Assembly: GCA_016713325.1 (NCBI GenBank) | Contig: JADJPJ010000028.1 | Coordinates: 1-64,000, forward strand | DNA length: 64,000 bases | Direction: 5' to 3' | Source of the DNA: Candidatus Flexifilum affinis | Lineage (GTDB): Bacteria; Chloroflexota; Anaerolineae; Aggregatilineales; Phototrophicaceae | Shown here: positions 8,648 through 16,438 of the stretch, piece by piece | How the letters are laid out: each line of letters opens with the position of its first letter | Numbering within the stretch: position 1 is the stretch's first letter | The notes under the pieces: model-generated | Seen by the model: only the letters and a program-made list of their open reading frames with translations | What the model was told of the DNA's origin: nothing | Databases searched by the model: none | Position numbers and translations under genes: made by a program

Positions 8648-9516
8648 TGATGACTCACGCCGTACGACCTCATGGGCGTTCGCGCCAGGCCATCTACAAT
8701 CTGGTGGCCTTCGCCATCCTCACGATCGGCGCGCTGCCCGCGATCTGGATCATCTTCACGTCGTTTCGCCCGGCTTCCGAAGTCAACGTCAGCCCACCCG
8801 TCTGGCTTCCGCAGCGCATCACCTTCGACTCCTATGCGTCGCTGTTCGGCCTGAATCCGGATTACGCGGCCGGCGTCCCGGTCGGCGACTACATGCGCAA
8901 CTCGATCCTGGTGTCGCTGATGAGCACCACCGTATCGCTGGCGCTGGGCACGATGGCGGGCTACGCCTTCTCGCGTTTCGAGTTCCGGGGGCACCGGGCC
9001 ATCTTCCTGCTGATCATGCTTTCCCGCGCCGTGCCGGGCATCGCCCTCAGCCTGCCCCTCTTCCTGTTGATGCGCAACGTCGGGCTGATAGATACGGTGC
9101 ATGGGCTGGCCTTCGTCTACGTCGCCGTCAATACGCCCTTCACCATCTGGCTGATGGACGGCTTCTTCCGGCAGATTCCGCGCGACCTGGACGAGTCGGC
9201 CTACATCGATGGCTGCGGCTACTGGACGGCCTTCTGGCGGGTAGATCTGCCGCTGGCGCTTCCGGGCATGGCAGCGGCGGCGATCTTCGCCTTCCTCGCT
9301 TCATGGAACGAATATCAACTGGCCAGTCTGCTGACCCGCACGCCCAACGCCAAGACCTTCCCGGTCGGGCTGTACGACTTCACCAGCCAGTTCACCGTGG
9401 ACTGGCGGGGCATGTGCGCCATGTCGGTGCTGATGATGATCCCGGCGATCATCTTCGTCATCTCCACCCAGCGCAACATGGTGCGCGGTCTGACATTTGG
9501 GGCCATCAAAGGCTAA
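8647..9516 (+). CDS. Sugar ABC transporter permease, MalG-type
   Basis: This 289-residue inner-membrane permease has the typical MalG layout: an N-terminal membrane anchor, the periplasmic FRPASEVN segment, and an EAA loop reading DLDESAYIDGCGYWTAFWRV. The ATG shares one base with the TAA of the MalF-type gene, indicating translational coupling and equal stoichiometry. Together with the 6137 binding protein it forms a CUT1 importer. Confidence 0.93.
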   Translation: MMTHAVRPHGRSRQAIYNLVAFAILTIGALPAIWIIFTSFRPASEVNVSPPVWLPQRITFDSYASLFGLNPDYAAGVPVGDYMRNSILVSLMSTTVSLALGTMAGYAFSRFEFRGHRAIFLLIMLSRAVPGIALSLPLFLLMRNVGLIDTVHGLAFVYVAVNTPFTIWLMDGFFRQIPRDLDESAYIDGCGYWTAFWRVDLPLALPGMAAAAIFAFLASWNEYQLASLLTRTPNAKTFPVGLYDFTSQFTVDWRGMCAMSVLMMIPAIIFVISTQRNMVRGLTFGAIKG

Positions 9517-9587
9517 ATCGAGATTGTTCTTGTTTCTTTCGAAGCATCGGGGTATTTTCCACCCCGCAATTGCTAGGGAAAACGATT

Positions 9588-9788
9588 GTGCCAACCGTGA
9601 TTGTTTACTGGGCTCCGGGGCGCAGCGCCAGCCAGAAAAAGGCGGTCAGCCAGCGCATCTACGAGGCGCTCGTTGAGGAAGGCGGGGCGCGCCCGGAAGA
9701 TGTACTGATCGTCTTTCAGAACATCGAAGACGGCGACTCCGCGCGGCCGGGTCTTAAACCAGCAGGTTCAAAGGCAACCGAGGACTGA
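9588..9788 (+). CDS. 4-oxalocrotonate tautomerase-family protein
   Basis: A 66-residue protein starting at a GTG (9588) preceded by TAGGGAAA. Removal of the initiator Met leaves Pro as residue 1 (PTVIVYWAPGRSASQKK), and Arg11 is conserved; both are catalytic in 4-oxalocrotonate tautomerase. Length fits the roughly 62-residue family. The Trp near position 50 of classical enzymes is replaced (GDSARPG), so the substrate may differ. It lies 72 nt after the MalG gene and 1 nt before the E2 gene. A likely role is keto-enol tautomerisation of a 2-oxoacid before oxidative decarboxylation. Confidence 0.8.
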   Translation: MPTVIVYWAPGRSASQKKAVSQRIYEALVEEGGARPEDVLIVFQNIEDGDSARPGLKPAGSKATED

Positions 9789-9789
9789 C

Positions 9790-10413
9790 ATGGCAACCGA
9801 TATCTTGATGCCCAACCTGGGCTTTGACACCCAGACCGGGCGTCTGGTGGAATGGCTGAAAGAGCCGGGGAGCGCGGTGCAGAAGGGCGAAGCCATCGCC
9901 GTGGTCGAATCGGACAAGGCGAATGTCGAGCTGGAAGCCATCATCAGCGGCATCCTGCTGGAGCATCTCGTGGCGCCGGATCAGGAGATCGCCATCGGCA
10001 GCGTGATCGCCCGCATCGGCTGCGCCGACGAGTACCGGCCCGGAGCCGCTGCGCCCGCCGCAGCAATAGCTGAAGCGACAGCGCAGGCAGAGCCAATCCC
10101 ACCGGCCGCCGGCAGCAGTGCGTCGCGCGTGTCGCCGTTGGCGCAGCGCATGGCCCGCGAGCTTCAGGTCGATGTCGAGCAGATCGCCGGGAGCGGGGCG
10201 CGGGGCCGCGTGACGCGCAGCGACGTGCAGCAGGCTTTCCAGCAGGCACAGCCGACCCCGGTCATGTCGCCGGCCCGCGACCCGCTCGGAGATGCCCAGG
10301 GGCATTCGGGCGCTGCCGGCCGTGCGCAAGGCTGCCCGCGAGCGCGGCATCGACCTGTCGGCAGTGCTGGCGGCCGGCTACGCCAACCCGATCACGCTGG
10401 CGGCGCTGGATAG
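9790..10413 (+). CDS. 2-oxoacid dehydrogenase E2, N-terminal piece (lipoyl and first PSBD)
   Basis: This is the first part of a dihydrolipoamide acyltransferase. Residues 1-77 are a lipoyl domain with the lipoylated Lys in VESDKANVE (Lys43), followed by an Ala/Pro-rich linker and a peripheral subunit-binding domain (ASRVSPLAQRMARELQVD..., about residues 110-150). From about 10297 the frame no longer encodes E2-like sequence; the correct continuation is one base out of phase. Removing one base in the GCCCAGGGG stretch (10293-10303) would fuse it to the following piece as ...DARGIRALPAV. Only the part before about 10296 is real protein. A sequencing or assembly error is the simplest explanation. 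Confidence 0.82.
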   Translation: MATDILMPNLGFDTQTGRLVEWLKEPGSAVQKGEAIAVVESDKANVELEAIISGILLEHLVAPDQEIAIGSVIARIGCADEYRPGAAAPAAAIAEATAQAEPIPPAAGSSASRVSPLAQRMARELQVDVEQIAGSGARGRVTRSDVQQAFQQAQPTPVMSPARDPLGDAQGHSGAAGRAQGCPRARHRPVGSAGGRLRQPDHAGGAG

Positions 10414-11161
10414 GTACGCAGCCGCGCCGGCTGTATCCGCCGAGCCGGTCGAAGCCGCGGCAACCGGGACGGCCGCCGCCCCTGCGGACGGCGGCGTGAC
10501 GGTCGTGCCGCTCTCCCGCACGCGGCAGATCATCGGCAAGCGGCTGGGCGAGAGCATGCGCGAGGCGCCGCACTTCTATGTGACCGGCGAATTCGTCTAT
10601 GACGAGGCCCTGGCGCGACTCAAGACGCTGCCTGGAAAGATCAGGATCAACGACCTGATCCTCTACCTGACGGCGCAGACCCTGGCGCGGCTTCCGGCGC
10701 TCAACGCCACCTTCCATGACGGCACACTCCAGCAGTACCAGTCTGTCCACCTGGCGGTGGCTGTCGCCCGCGACGATGGGCTGATCACGCCGGTGCTGCG
10801 CCATGCCGAGCACTACTCGCTGGTGGGTATGGCTGAAGCCGGACGCGCTTTGATCGAGCGGGCGCGCGCCAACCGGCTGAGCCTGGACGATCTCCAGGGC
10901 GGCACCTTCACGGTGAGCAATCTGGGAATGATCCGGCAGGTGGACCACTTCACAGCGGTGATCAACCCGCCCCAGGTCGGCATCCTGGCAGTGGGCGCCC
11001 TCAAACCCCGACCGGTCGCGATCGATGGCGGCCTGTTCGTCCGGCAGACGGCGCACATGACGCTGAGCGGCGATCACCGCGTGGTCGACGGCATGGATCT
11101 GGCGCAGTTCATGGCCATTTTCGAGGAAGAACTCAACCGGTTCGCTCCAAGGAACGAATAG
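10292..11161 (+). CDS. 2-oxoacid dehydrogenase E2, C-terminal piece (second PSBD and acyltransferase)
   Basis: This is the continuation of the E2 gene in the next frame. It opens with a second subunit-binding-like domain (RALPAVRKAARERGIDL..., followed by NPITLAALDRY), then an Ala/Pro linker and the catalytic 2-oxoacid acyltransferase core with the active-site motif DHRVVDG near the C-terminus. The ATG at 10292 is probably not a true start. With the upstream piece it makes one E2 of about 455 residues. Its partners E1-alpha and E1-beta follow; no E3 (lipoamide dehydrogenase) gene is present in the window. Confidence 0.85.
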   Translation: MPRGIRALPAVRKAARERGIDLSAVLAAGYANPITLAALDRYAAAPAVSAEPVEAAATGTAAAPADGGVTVVPLSRTRQIIGKRLGESMREAPHFYVTGEFVYDEALARLKTLPGKIRINDLILYLTAQTLARLPALNATFHDGTLQQYQSVHLAVAVARDDGLITPVLRHAEHYSLVGMAEAGRALIERARANRLSLDDLQGGTFTVSNLGMIRQVDHFTAVINPPQVGILAVGALKPRPVAIDGGLFVRQTAHMTLSGDHRVVDGMDLAQFMAIFEEELNRFAPRNE

Positions 11162-11213
11162 CGTATCTGAATGGGACGGAATGGTAAGCCTGTGGAGCTG
11201 ACTCGAGGTGTTT

Positions 11214-11270
11214 GTAGGGACAGCAATAATGCTGTCCAAGTGGATTGGACGCGAAAAATCGCGTCCCTGC
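11214..11270. repeat. GTAGGGAC palindromic repeat, two-hairpin form
   Basis: GTAGGGACAGC...GCTGTCC forms one hairpin and GGACGCGA...TCGCGTCCCTGC a second, with outer ends nearly complementary. It has the same architecture as the elements at 15411-15465 and 19779-19833. It fills most of the 170-bp gap between the E2 and E1-alpha genes. Confidence 0.65.
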
Positions 11271-11331
11271 AAGCGCCGTTACGCCTGTCAAAAACCCAGG
11301 TGCTGCCTTAGAAGCGTAAAGCGAGAGAGAC

Positions 11332-12303
11332 ATGACCACGACCTTGCCCCTTGAAGGGCGGCAGCAGGCGCTCCGGTTGATGCTGGAGACGCGTCTGGCA
11401 GAAGAGAAAATTCAGGAGCTGTTCCTCGCCAACCTGATCCGGGGGACGACCCACCTGGCGATCGGCCATGAAGGGGTGGCCGTCGGCACGGCGGCGGCGC
11501 TCATCCCTGGCGACAAAGTGACCTGCACCTATCGCGGACACCATCATGCGCTGTCTCTGGGCATGAGCCTGCGGGCCATGATGGCCGAGATGATGGGCAA
11601 GGAAGCCGGCGCCTGCAAAGGCAAAGGCGGCAGCATGCACATGACCGACGCCTCGATTGGCCTGCTGGGCGCGAACGCCATCGTCGGTGCGCAGCTGCCG
11701 ATCGCCATGGGCGCGGCGCTGACAGCGCAGGTCAAGAAGACCGGCAACATCGCCGTCACCTTTTTCGGCGAGGGCGCGACCAACATCGGCGCCTTCCACG
11801 AAGCGATGAACATGGCCTCGGTGTGGAAGCTGCCGGTGCTGTTCATCTGCGAGAACAACCTGTATGGCGAATACAGCGTATGGAGCAAGACCACACCGGT
11901 GCAGGACATCGCCGTGCGCGCGGCATCCTACGCGATGCCCGGCCTGATCGTCGACGGGCAGGACGCGGAAGCGGTCTACACGACGGTCAAGGCGGCGGCC
12001 GACCGGGCGCGGGCCGGCGAAGGCCCCTCGCTGATCGAGTGCAAGACCTACCGCTATCGCGGGCATTCGCGCACGGATACCGCCCCCTATCGCAAGCCGG
12101 GCGAACTGGACGAGTGGCTGAAGCGCGACCCGATCGACATCCTCAAGGCGCGCATGATCGCCGACGGCCAGCTCGACGAGGTAGAGTTCGCCGAGCTGCG
12201 CCAGGCCGCCGAGACAGCGGTCGTGGACGCGGTCGACTGGGCCAAGGATCAGCCCTACCCACCGGTCGAAGCGCTTTACGCAGATGTTTACTACGAAGGG
12301 TGA
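11332..12303 (+). CDS. 2-oxoacid (pyruvate/acetoin-type) dehydrogenase E1 alpha subunit
   Basis: A 323-residue E1-alpha with THLAIGHEGVAVG near the N-terminus, the KGKGGSMHM segment and the thiamine-diphosphate motif GEGATNIGAFHEA...ENN (a GDG-to-GEG variant seen in acetoin and some pyruvate dehydrogenases). The YRYRGHSRTD phosphorylation-loop motif is near residue 240. Length and motifs resemble acetoin dehydrogenase AcoA as much as PdhA. It should oxidatively decarboxylate a 2-oxoacid and pass the acyl group to the lipoyl domain of the E2 encoded just upstream. E1-beta follows after 6 nt. Confidence 0.92.
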   Translation: MTTTLPLEGRQQALRLMLETRLAEEKIQELFLANLIRGTTHLAIGHEGVAVGTAAALIPGDKVTCTYRGHHHALSLGMSLRAMMAEMMGKEAGACKGKGGSMHMTDASIGLLGANAIVGAQLPIAMGAALTAQVKKTGNIAVTFFGEGATNIGAFHEAMNMASVWKLPVLFICENNLYGEYSVWSKTTPVQDIAVRAASYAMPGLIVDGQDAEAVYTTVKAAADRARAGEGPSLIECKTYRYRGHSRTDTAPYRKPGELDEWLKRDPIDILKARMIADGQLDEVEFAELRQAAETAVVDAVDWAKDQPYPPVEALYADVYYEG

Positions 12304-12309
12304 GCGGCG

Positions 12310-13290
12310 ATGCCTGAAATGACCTACCGCGAAGCAGTCGCCAAGGCGCTGGCCGACGAACTGGCCAGCGACCCGGATGTGATCTTTTTCGGCGAAGATG
12401 TCGCCGAAGCCGGCGGCGTGTTCAAAGTGACCCCCGGCCTGTACGAGCGCTTCGGCCCCGACCGTGTGCGCGACACGCCGATCAGCGAGCAGGCCATCAT
12501 CGGAACGGCGCTGGGCGCGGCGATTACCGGGCTGCGGCCGGTCGCCGAGCTGATGTTCGCCGACTTCGTGCCGGTGGCGCTCGACCAGCTCGCCAACCAG
12601 GTGGCCAAGTACCGCTACATGTCGGGCGGGCAGTTCGTCGTCCCGCTGACGGTGCGCGCGGCCCAGGGCGGCGGCAACGGCTTCGGCACGCAGCACAGCC
12701 AGTGCGCCGAGTCCTGGCTGATGAACTTCCCCGGCATCAAGGTCGTGTCGCCATCCACGCCGGTCGACGTGTACGGGCTGCTGCGCGGCGCGATTCGCGA
12801 GAACAACCCGGTCTTCGTGCTGGAGCACAAGGGCCTGTACAACATGAAGGGCGAGGTGCCGGACGACACAGCGCCGATGAAGCTGGGCGAGTCGAAGGTG
12901 GTGCGCCAGGGCAGCGACGTGACCGTCATCGCGTCACAGTTGATGATGCACCGCTCGCTGGAAGCCGCCGAACAGCTCGCCAAGGAAGGGATCTCCTGCG
13001 AGGTGATTGACGTGCGCTCGTTCGTGCCTCTCGACAAGGCAACGATCCTGAACTCATTGGCCAAAACCAACCGGCTGGTGGTGGTCGAAGAAGCGCCGCA
13101 TCAGGCCGGTTGGGGCGGTGACATCGCCTCCCTGGCCGCCGACGAGGGCGTCTACTGGCTGGCTGCGCCGGTCAAGCGCGTCAATATGGGCGCGGCGCTG
13201 ATTGCCTACAGCCCGCCGCTGGAAGACGAAGTACTGCCGAATGTCGGGCGAATCATGCGCGCCGTCAAAGACGTGCTGGCCGACGCGTAG
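12310..13290 (+). CDS. 2-oxoacid dehydrogenase E1 beta subunit
   Basis: This 326-residue transketolase-like beta subunit contains GEDVAEAGGVFKVTPGL, FGPDRVRDTPISEQAIIGTALGAA and RAAQGGGNGFGTQHSQ, all typical of PdhB/AcoB. It forms the alpha2beta2 E1 heterotetramer with the preceding gene. The location between a sugar transporter and a sugar mutarotase is unusual for a housekeeping pyruvate dehydrogenase and suggests a pathway-specific 2-oxoacid substrate. Confidence 0.93.
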   Translation: MPEMTYREAVAKALADELASDPDVIFFGEDVAEAGGVFKVTPGLYERFGPDRVRDTPISEQAIIGTALGAAITGLRPVAELMFADFVPVALDQLANQVAKYRYMSGGQFVVPLTVRAAQGGGNGFGTQHSQCAESWLMNFPGIKVVSPSTPVDVYGLLRGAIRENNPVFVLEHKGLYNMKGEVPDDTAPMKLGESKVVRQGSDVTVIASQLMMHRSLEAAEQLAKEGISCEVIDVRSFVPLDKATILNSLAKTNRLVVVEEAPHQAGWGGDIASLAADEGVYWLAAPVKRVNMGAALIAYSPPLEDEVLPNVGRIMRAVKDVLADA

Positions 13291-13302
13291 AGGAGCAGGA
13301 CT

Positions 13303-13617
13303 GTGGGGACGATTCAGCGATTCGGGCAGATCATCCGGCTCAAGCCGGAGCAGTACGACGAATATAAGCGCCTGCACGCCGACGTCTGGCCGGATGTGCT
13401 GGCGAAACTGCGCGAGGCCAACATCACGCGCTACTCGATCTATCACCGGGGCGGGCTGCTGTTCGCCTATTTCGAGTACGTCGGCGACGACTTCGCCGCC
13501 GACAGGGGGGGGGGGGGGGGGCGGGGCGCGGGGGGGCGGGGGGGGGGGGGCCGGGGGGCCGGGGGGGGGGGGGGCCCTTTGGCCTCATCACTCATTCCTC
13601 GTAGGAGACAACAATGA
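13303..13617 (+). CDS. L-rhamnose mutarotase-like protein (RhaM family), C-terminus obliterated by poly-G
   Basis: It starts at a GTG preceded by AGGAGCAGG. Residues 1-66 are a clear RhaM-type ferredoxin-like domain: FGQIIRLKPEQYDEY, LHADVWPDVL containing the conserved His (residue 25), then RYSIYHRGGLLFAYFEY. From residue 67 the frame translates a G-only tract into Gly/Arg, so the C-terminal third, with the active-site Trp region, is missing. The frame nevertheless ends at 104 residues, the usual RhaM length, so the tract replaced rather than deleted sequence. The genuine enzyme would interconvert alpha and beta anomers of a 6-deoxy sugar such as L-rhamnose or L-fucose. Confidence 0.75.
   Translation: MGTIQRFGQIIRLKPEQYDEYKRLHADVWPDVLAKLREANITRYSIYHRGGLLFAYFEYVGDDFAADRGGGGGRGAGGRGGGGRGAGGGGGPLASSLIPRRRQQ
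13505..13574. other. Poly-G low-complexity tract, probable sequencing artefact
   Basis: About 70 consecutive bases consist only of G with a few C, including a 17-G run, inside the mutarotase gene. Flanking sequence is normal on both sides. Such runs are typical of dark-cycle poly-G calls or unresolved read ends and are not expected inside a conserved reading frame. Confidence 0.75.
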
Positions 13618-14471
13618 AAATTGGCTTACTCGGTCTGTTCACGAGCGATCTCACCGACGTGACGTATGATCGGCTGCGGTTCGCGGCGGATCTGGGCTTT
13701 CACGGGGTCGGGGCGCACATCAGCGTGCCCGCCAGCACTGTTTCCGATCAGACGGCGGCAAACGCGAAAAGCGTGTTCGCAAATCAGGGCATGCCCTTTT
13801 TGCAGCTGTGGGGGCCTTACCCCTGCATCATCTCGCCCGACGAAAGCGTGCGCAAGGCCGGCGTCGCCGGGGCGCAGGATATCGCCAGGCTGGCGGCGAA
13901 GATGGGCGTGACTGAATCGGGCGTGCGGCCGACGAGCCTCAGCCCGCGCGGTGACTGGGTGCCCCATGGCGACAACTACAAGCCGGAAACCGAGGATCGA
14001 CTGGTGCAGAGCCTGATCGAGATCCTCCAGGTTGCCGAAGACCTGGGCGTCGACATCGTGTTGGAGACGCACGTGACGACGACCCTCAACACACCTGAAA
14101 CGATTAAGCGCGTCATCGAGCGGACCGGCTCCAAGCATCTGAAGATCAACCTCGACCCGTGTAACTTCGTGGGCGACCTGCCCACGGCGTTCAACCTGGA
14201 GCCGATGCTCAACCACCTGTTCGACGTGCTGGCGCCATACATCGCGACGGTGCACCTGAAGGATTTCATGCTGGAAGATCGTCTGGTGGTGCACATCGCC
14301 GAGACGATCATCGGGACCGGCATGATGGACTTCGACACCATCCTGACCAGGCTGCACCAGGCGAACCCCAATGCCTATGGCGTGATCGAGCACCTGCCGG
14401 TCGGGCTGATCCCGCTGGCGAAGCGCAACCTGACGCAGAAGGTCAGGGATCTGGGGCTGCCGCTGGGGTGA
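13614..14471 (+). CDS. Sugar phosphate isomerase/epimerase-like TIM-barrel protein
   Basis: A 285-residue protein of the xylose-isomerase-like/AP-endonuclease-2 fold. Metal-binding positions are visible as VLETH (about residue 147), NLDPCNF (about 182), TVHLKDF (about 218) and VIEHLP near the end. A strong TAGGAG ribosome-binding site precedes the ATG. Members isomerise or epimerise sugars, keto-sugars or inosose-type compounds. It is the last gene of the plus-strand operon and converges on the SDR at 14592. The exact substrate is unknown. Confidence 0.88.
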   Translation: MKIGLLGLFTSDLTDVTYDRLRFAADLGFHGVGAHISVPASTVSDQTAANAKSVFANQGMPFLQLWGPYPCIISPDESVRKAGVAGAQDIARLAAKMGVTESGVRPTSLSPRGDWVPHGDNYKPETEDRLVQSLIEILQVAEDLGVDIVLETHVTTTLNTPETIKRVIERTGSKHLKINLDPCNFVGDLPTAFNLEPMLNHLFDVLAPYIATVHLKDFMLEDRLVVHIAETIIGTGMMDFDTILTRLHQANPNAYGVIEHLPVGLIPLAKRNLTQKVRDLGLPLG

Positions 14472-14550
14472 TCCCCCAGCATCGATTGGATATCAGGCGA
14501 ACACAGGTCGGGGAGACACGTGCGTCGATCTCCGTCGACACACCCTATGT

Positions 14551-14570
14551 GGGCGAGGCGCGCCTCGCCC
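14551..14570. terminator. 20-bp perfect palindrome between convergent genes
   Basis: GGGCGAGGCGCGCCTCGCCC is a perfect palindrome in the 120-bp space between the convergent genes ending at 14471 and 14592. It has no U-tract, so it is at best a bidirectional hairpin or a member of the palindromic repeat class. Confidence 0.4.
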
Positions 14571-14591
14571 TACGATCCCCTGACGGGCAGG

Positions 14592-15356
14592 TCAGCGTGT
14601 GAAGACGACGCCACGCAGATAATCCGCTTCCGGCGAAACCATGAAGGCGATCACCCGGGCGACGCCCTCGGGAACGCCGTAATCCTGCTGGGCCTTGGCG
14701 ATCGCCGCCTCGACCGAACGGCCTTCGCGCTGCGCCCCGGCGATTTCCACGCTCATCTTCATGTCGGTGACGATGTTGCCCGGCGCCAGCGTATTGACGC
14801 GGATGTTGCGCCCCTTCAGGTGATTGGCCAGGGTCATGCCCAGGCCGTTGGCGCCGCCCTTGCTCGCGCCGTAGGCCAGCGACGAACTGGGGCCGATGAC
14901 GCCCGCCCCGGAGGCGACGACGATCATGACGCCGTCCCCGCTCTGCTCCAGCAGCGACGCGGCATGACGGGCGCACAGAAACACGCCTTTGATGTTGACG
15001 TCGATCGTCATCTCGAATTCTTCGATCGGCAGATCCTCCGGCTGCATGTAAGGCCCCTTGAGCACTCCGGCCGCACAGACCAGAATATCCAGCCGTCCGT
15101 GGAGCGTTCGCACGGCCTCCACCATGGCCGCGACCTGGGCATCCTCGCGCACATCGGTCTGCACGAAGGCGGCGGAGCCGCCCGCCTCGGTTATCGAGCG
15201 CGCGACCTCCTCCCCGCGCGGATTGAAATCGCCAATCACCACGCGCGCGCCGCGTTCGGCGCACAGGCGGGCGGTCGCCTCGCCAATGCCCTGCGCCCCG
15301 CCGGTGATGAGCATGACTTTGTTGGAGAGATCGAGTGGGTTTGCGGGCGTAGTCAT
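14592..15356 (-). CDS. SDR-family oxidoreductase
   Basis: This 254-residue classical SDR has the cofactor motif TGGAQGIGEA (about residues 18-27), a CAAG motif in place of NNAG, Ser in VASGAG and the catalytic YGASKGG. It ends at VVFTR, lacking the usual final VDGG strand, so its C-terminus is slightly short. It is the last gene of the minus-strand transporter operon, 200 bp after the previous SDR and separated from it by a palindromic repeat. It is likely a sugar or polyol dehydrogenase. Confidence 0.9.
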   Translation of the reverse strand: MTTPANPLDLSNKVMLITGGAQGIGEATARLCAERGARVVIGDFNPRGEEVARSITEAGGSAAFVQTDVREDAQVAAMVEAVRTLHGRLDILVCAAGVLKGPYMQPEDLPIEEFEMTIDVNIKGVFLCARHAASLLEQSGDGVMIVVASGAGVIGPSSSLAYGASKGGANGLGMTLANHLKGRNIRVNTLAPGNIVTDMKMSVEIAGAQREGRSVEAAIAKAQQDYGVPEGVARVIAFMVSPEADYLRGVVFTR

Positions 15357-15410
15357 CGAACAATCCCTTTCTTCGTGAGTAGTACAGCGACAACGTTGAT
15401 CCGATGGGTT

Positions 15411-15465
15411 GTAGGGACACCCTTCTGGGTGTCCGTCTGGCGGACGCGCAGAAGCGCGTCCCTAC
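15411..15465. repeat. GTAGGGAC palindromic repeat, two-hairpin form
   Basis: GTAGGGACACCC...GGGTGTCC and GGACGCGC...GCGCGTCCCTAC form two adjacent hairpins whose outer ends are exact complements. It lies between the two SDR genes. Confidence 0.7.
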
Positions 15466-15556
15466 GTTGCCTGGCATTCTCATCTTGTCGCAGTAGTGGT
15501 CTTTCCCGGTATTCAGCTTCCACACAAACGGCGAATGGTTGACAGCAGCGGAGGGT

Positions 15557-16321
15557 TCAGGCGAGCATTGCGCCTCCGTCCGCTACGACGACGCTGCCGG
15601 TGATGGCGACCGCCTCATCACTGACGAGGTGCAGCGCAACTGAAGCAATCTGCTCCGGCGTCGTCAGATACCCCTCATCGCGCAGGCGCTGAACGGCGCC
15701 GGCGTCGACTCCACGCGCGGCGATGTCTCGGTGCAGCGCCGGCGTATCGACCGCGCCCGGGCAAATACAGTTGACCCGTATCCGGTCGGCATGGAGTTCC
15801 TGAGCCAGGCTCTGGGTCATGGTGATCAGCCCGGCTTTGGCGACACTGTAAGGCAGATTGGGTGAGAAGACGCGGATCGCGGCCGTCGAGCTGATGTTGA
15901 GTACACACCCTCGTGACTCCCGCAGCATCGGCAGCGCCGCCTGCACCAGCAGGAAGGCCGCGCGGAGATTGATGGCCATCAGGTAGTCCCACTCTCCCAC
16001 CCCGATGTCCTCGATCTTTTTGGGCAGAAACGTCGCGGCGTTGTTGACCACGATGTCGAGCCGGCCGGCCCATTCTGCGGCCAAACCGGTCGCCCGCACG
16101 ATATCGTGAGGCTCAGACAGATCGGCCTGAATGAACCGGACACGGTGGCCCTGCTGTCTCAAGTCCGATTCGACCGACTCCCCGCGCTGGCGGTCAAAGT
16201 CGATCAGGGCGACGGCTGCGCCCTCCGCAGCAAAGCGGGCCGCGATGCCCAGGCCCAGCCCTCCCGCGGCGCCGGTCACAATGGCGGCTTTGTCTTTCAG
16301 ACGCACGATACACCCTTGCAA
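15557..16321 (-). CDS. SDR-family oxidoreductase
   Basis: This 254-residue short-chain dehydrogenase carries TGAAGGLGLGIA (about residues 16-27), NNAATF, the ISST serine and the YSVAKAG active site, ending in the normal VADGG strand. The start may instead be the in-frame GTG six codons in (VRLKDKAAIV), which gives a more typical N-terminus. It lies 117 nt after the binding protein of the same transporter operon and probably oxidises the imported sugar or a derivative. Confidence 0.9.
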   Translation of the reverse strand: MQGCIVRLKDKAAIVTGAAGGLGLGIAARFAAEGAAVALIDFDRQRGESVESDLRQQGHRVRFIQADLSEPHDIVRATGLAAEWAGRLDIVVNNAATFLPKKIEDIGVGEWDYLMAINLRAAFLLVQAALPMLRESRGCVLNISSTAAIRVFSPNLPYSVAKAGLITMTQSLAQELHADRIRVNCICPGAVDTPALHRDIAARGVDAGAVQRLRDEGYLTTPEQIASVALHLVSDEAVAITGSVVVADGGAMLA

Positions 16322-16438
16322 GATGATTCAGCAGGCGGAAATCCGGCCATAAGGGGGAGATGATCCACAAACAGGCTCACTCGTGCGGACGAGCCGGCTG
16401 GCCCGCCCGCACGAATCATGCAGATGCTCAGAACTGCT

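Noticed and set aside
13505..13574. Poly-G tract as a real G-quadruplex element
   Set aside because: It disrupts a conserved reading frame while keeping its length, which fits an artefact better than a functional structure.
13501..13617. Gly-rich C-terminus of the mutarotase as a natural low-complexity tail
   Set aside because: It is translated only from the poly-G tract, and the RhaM family needs its C-terminal residues for the fold and active site.
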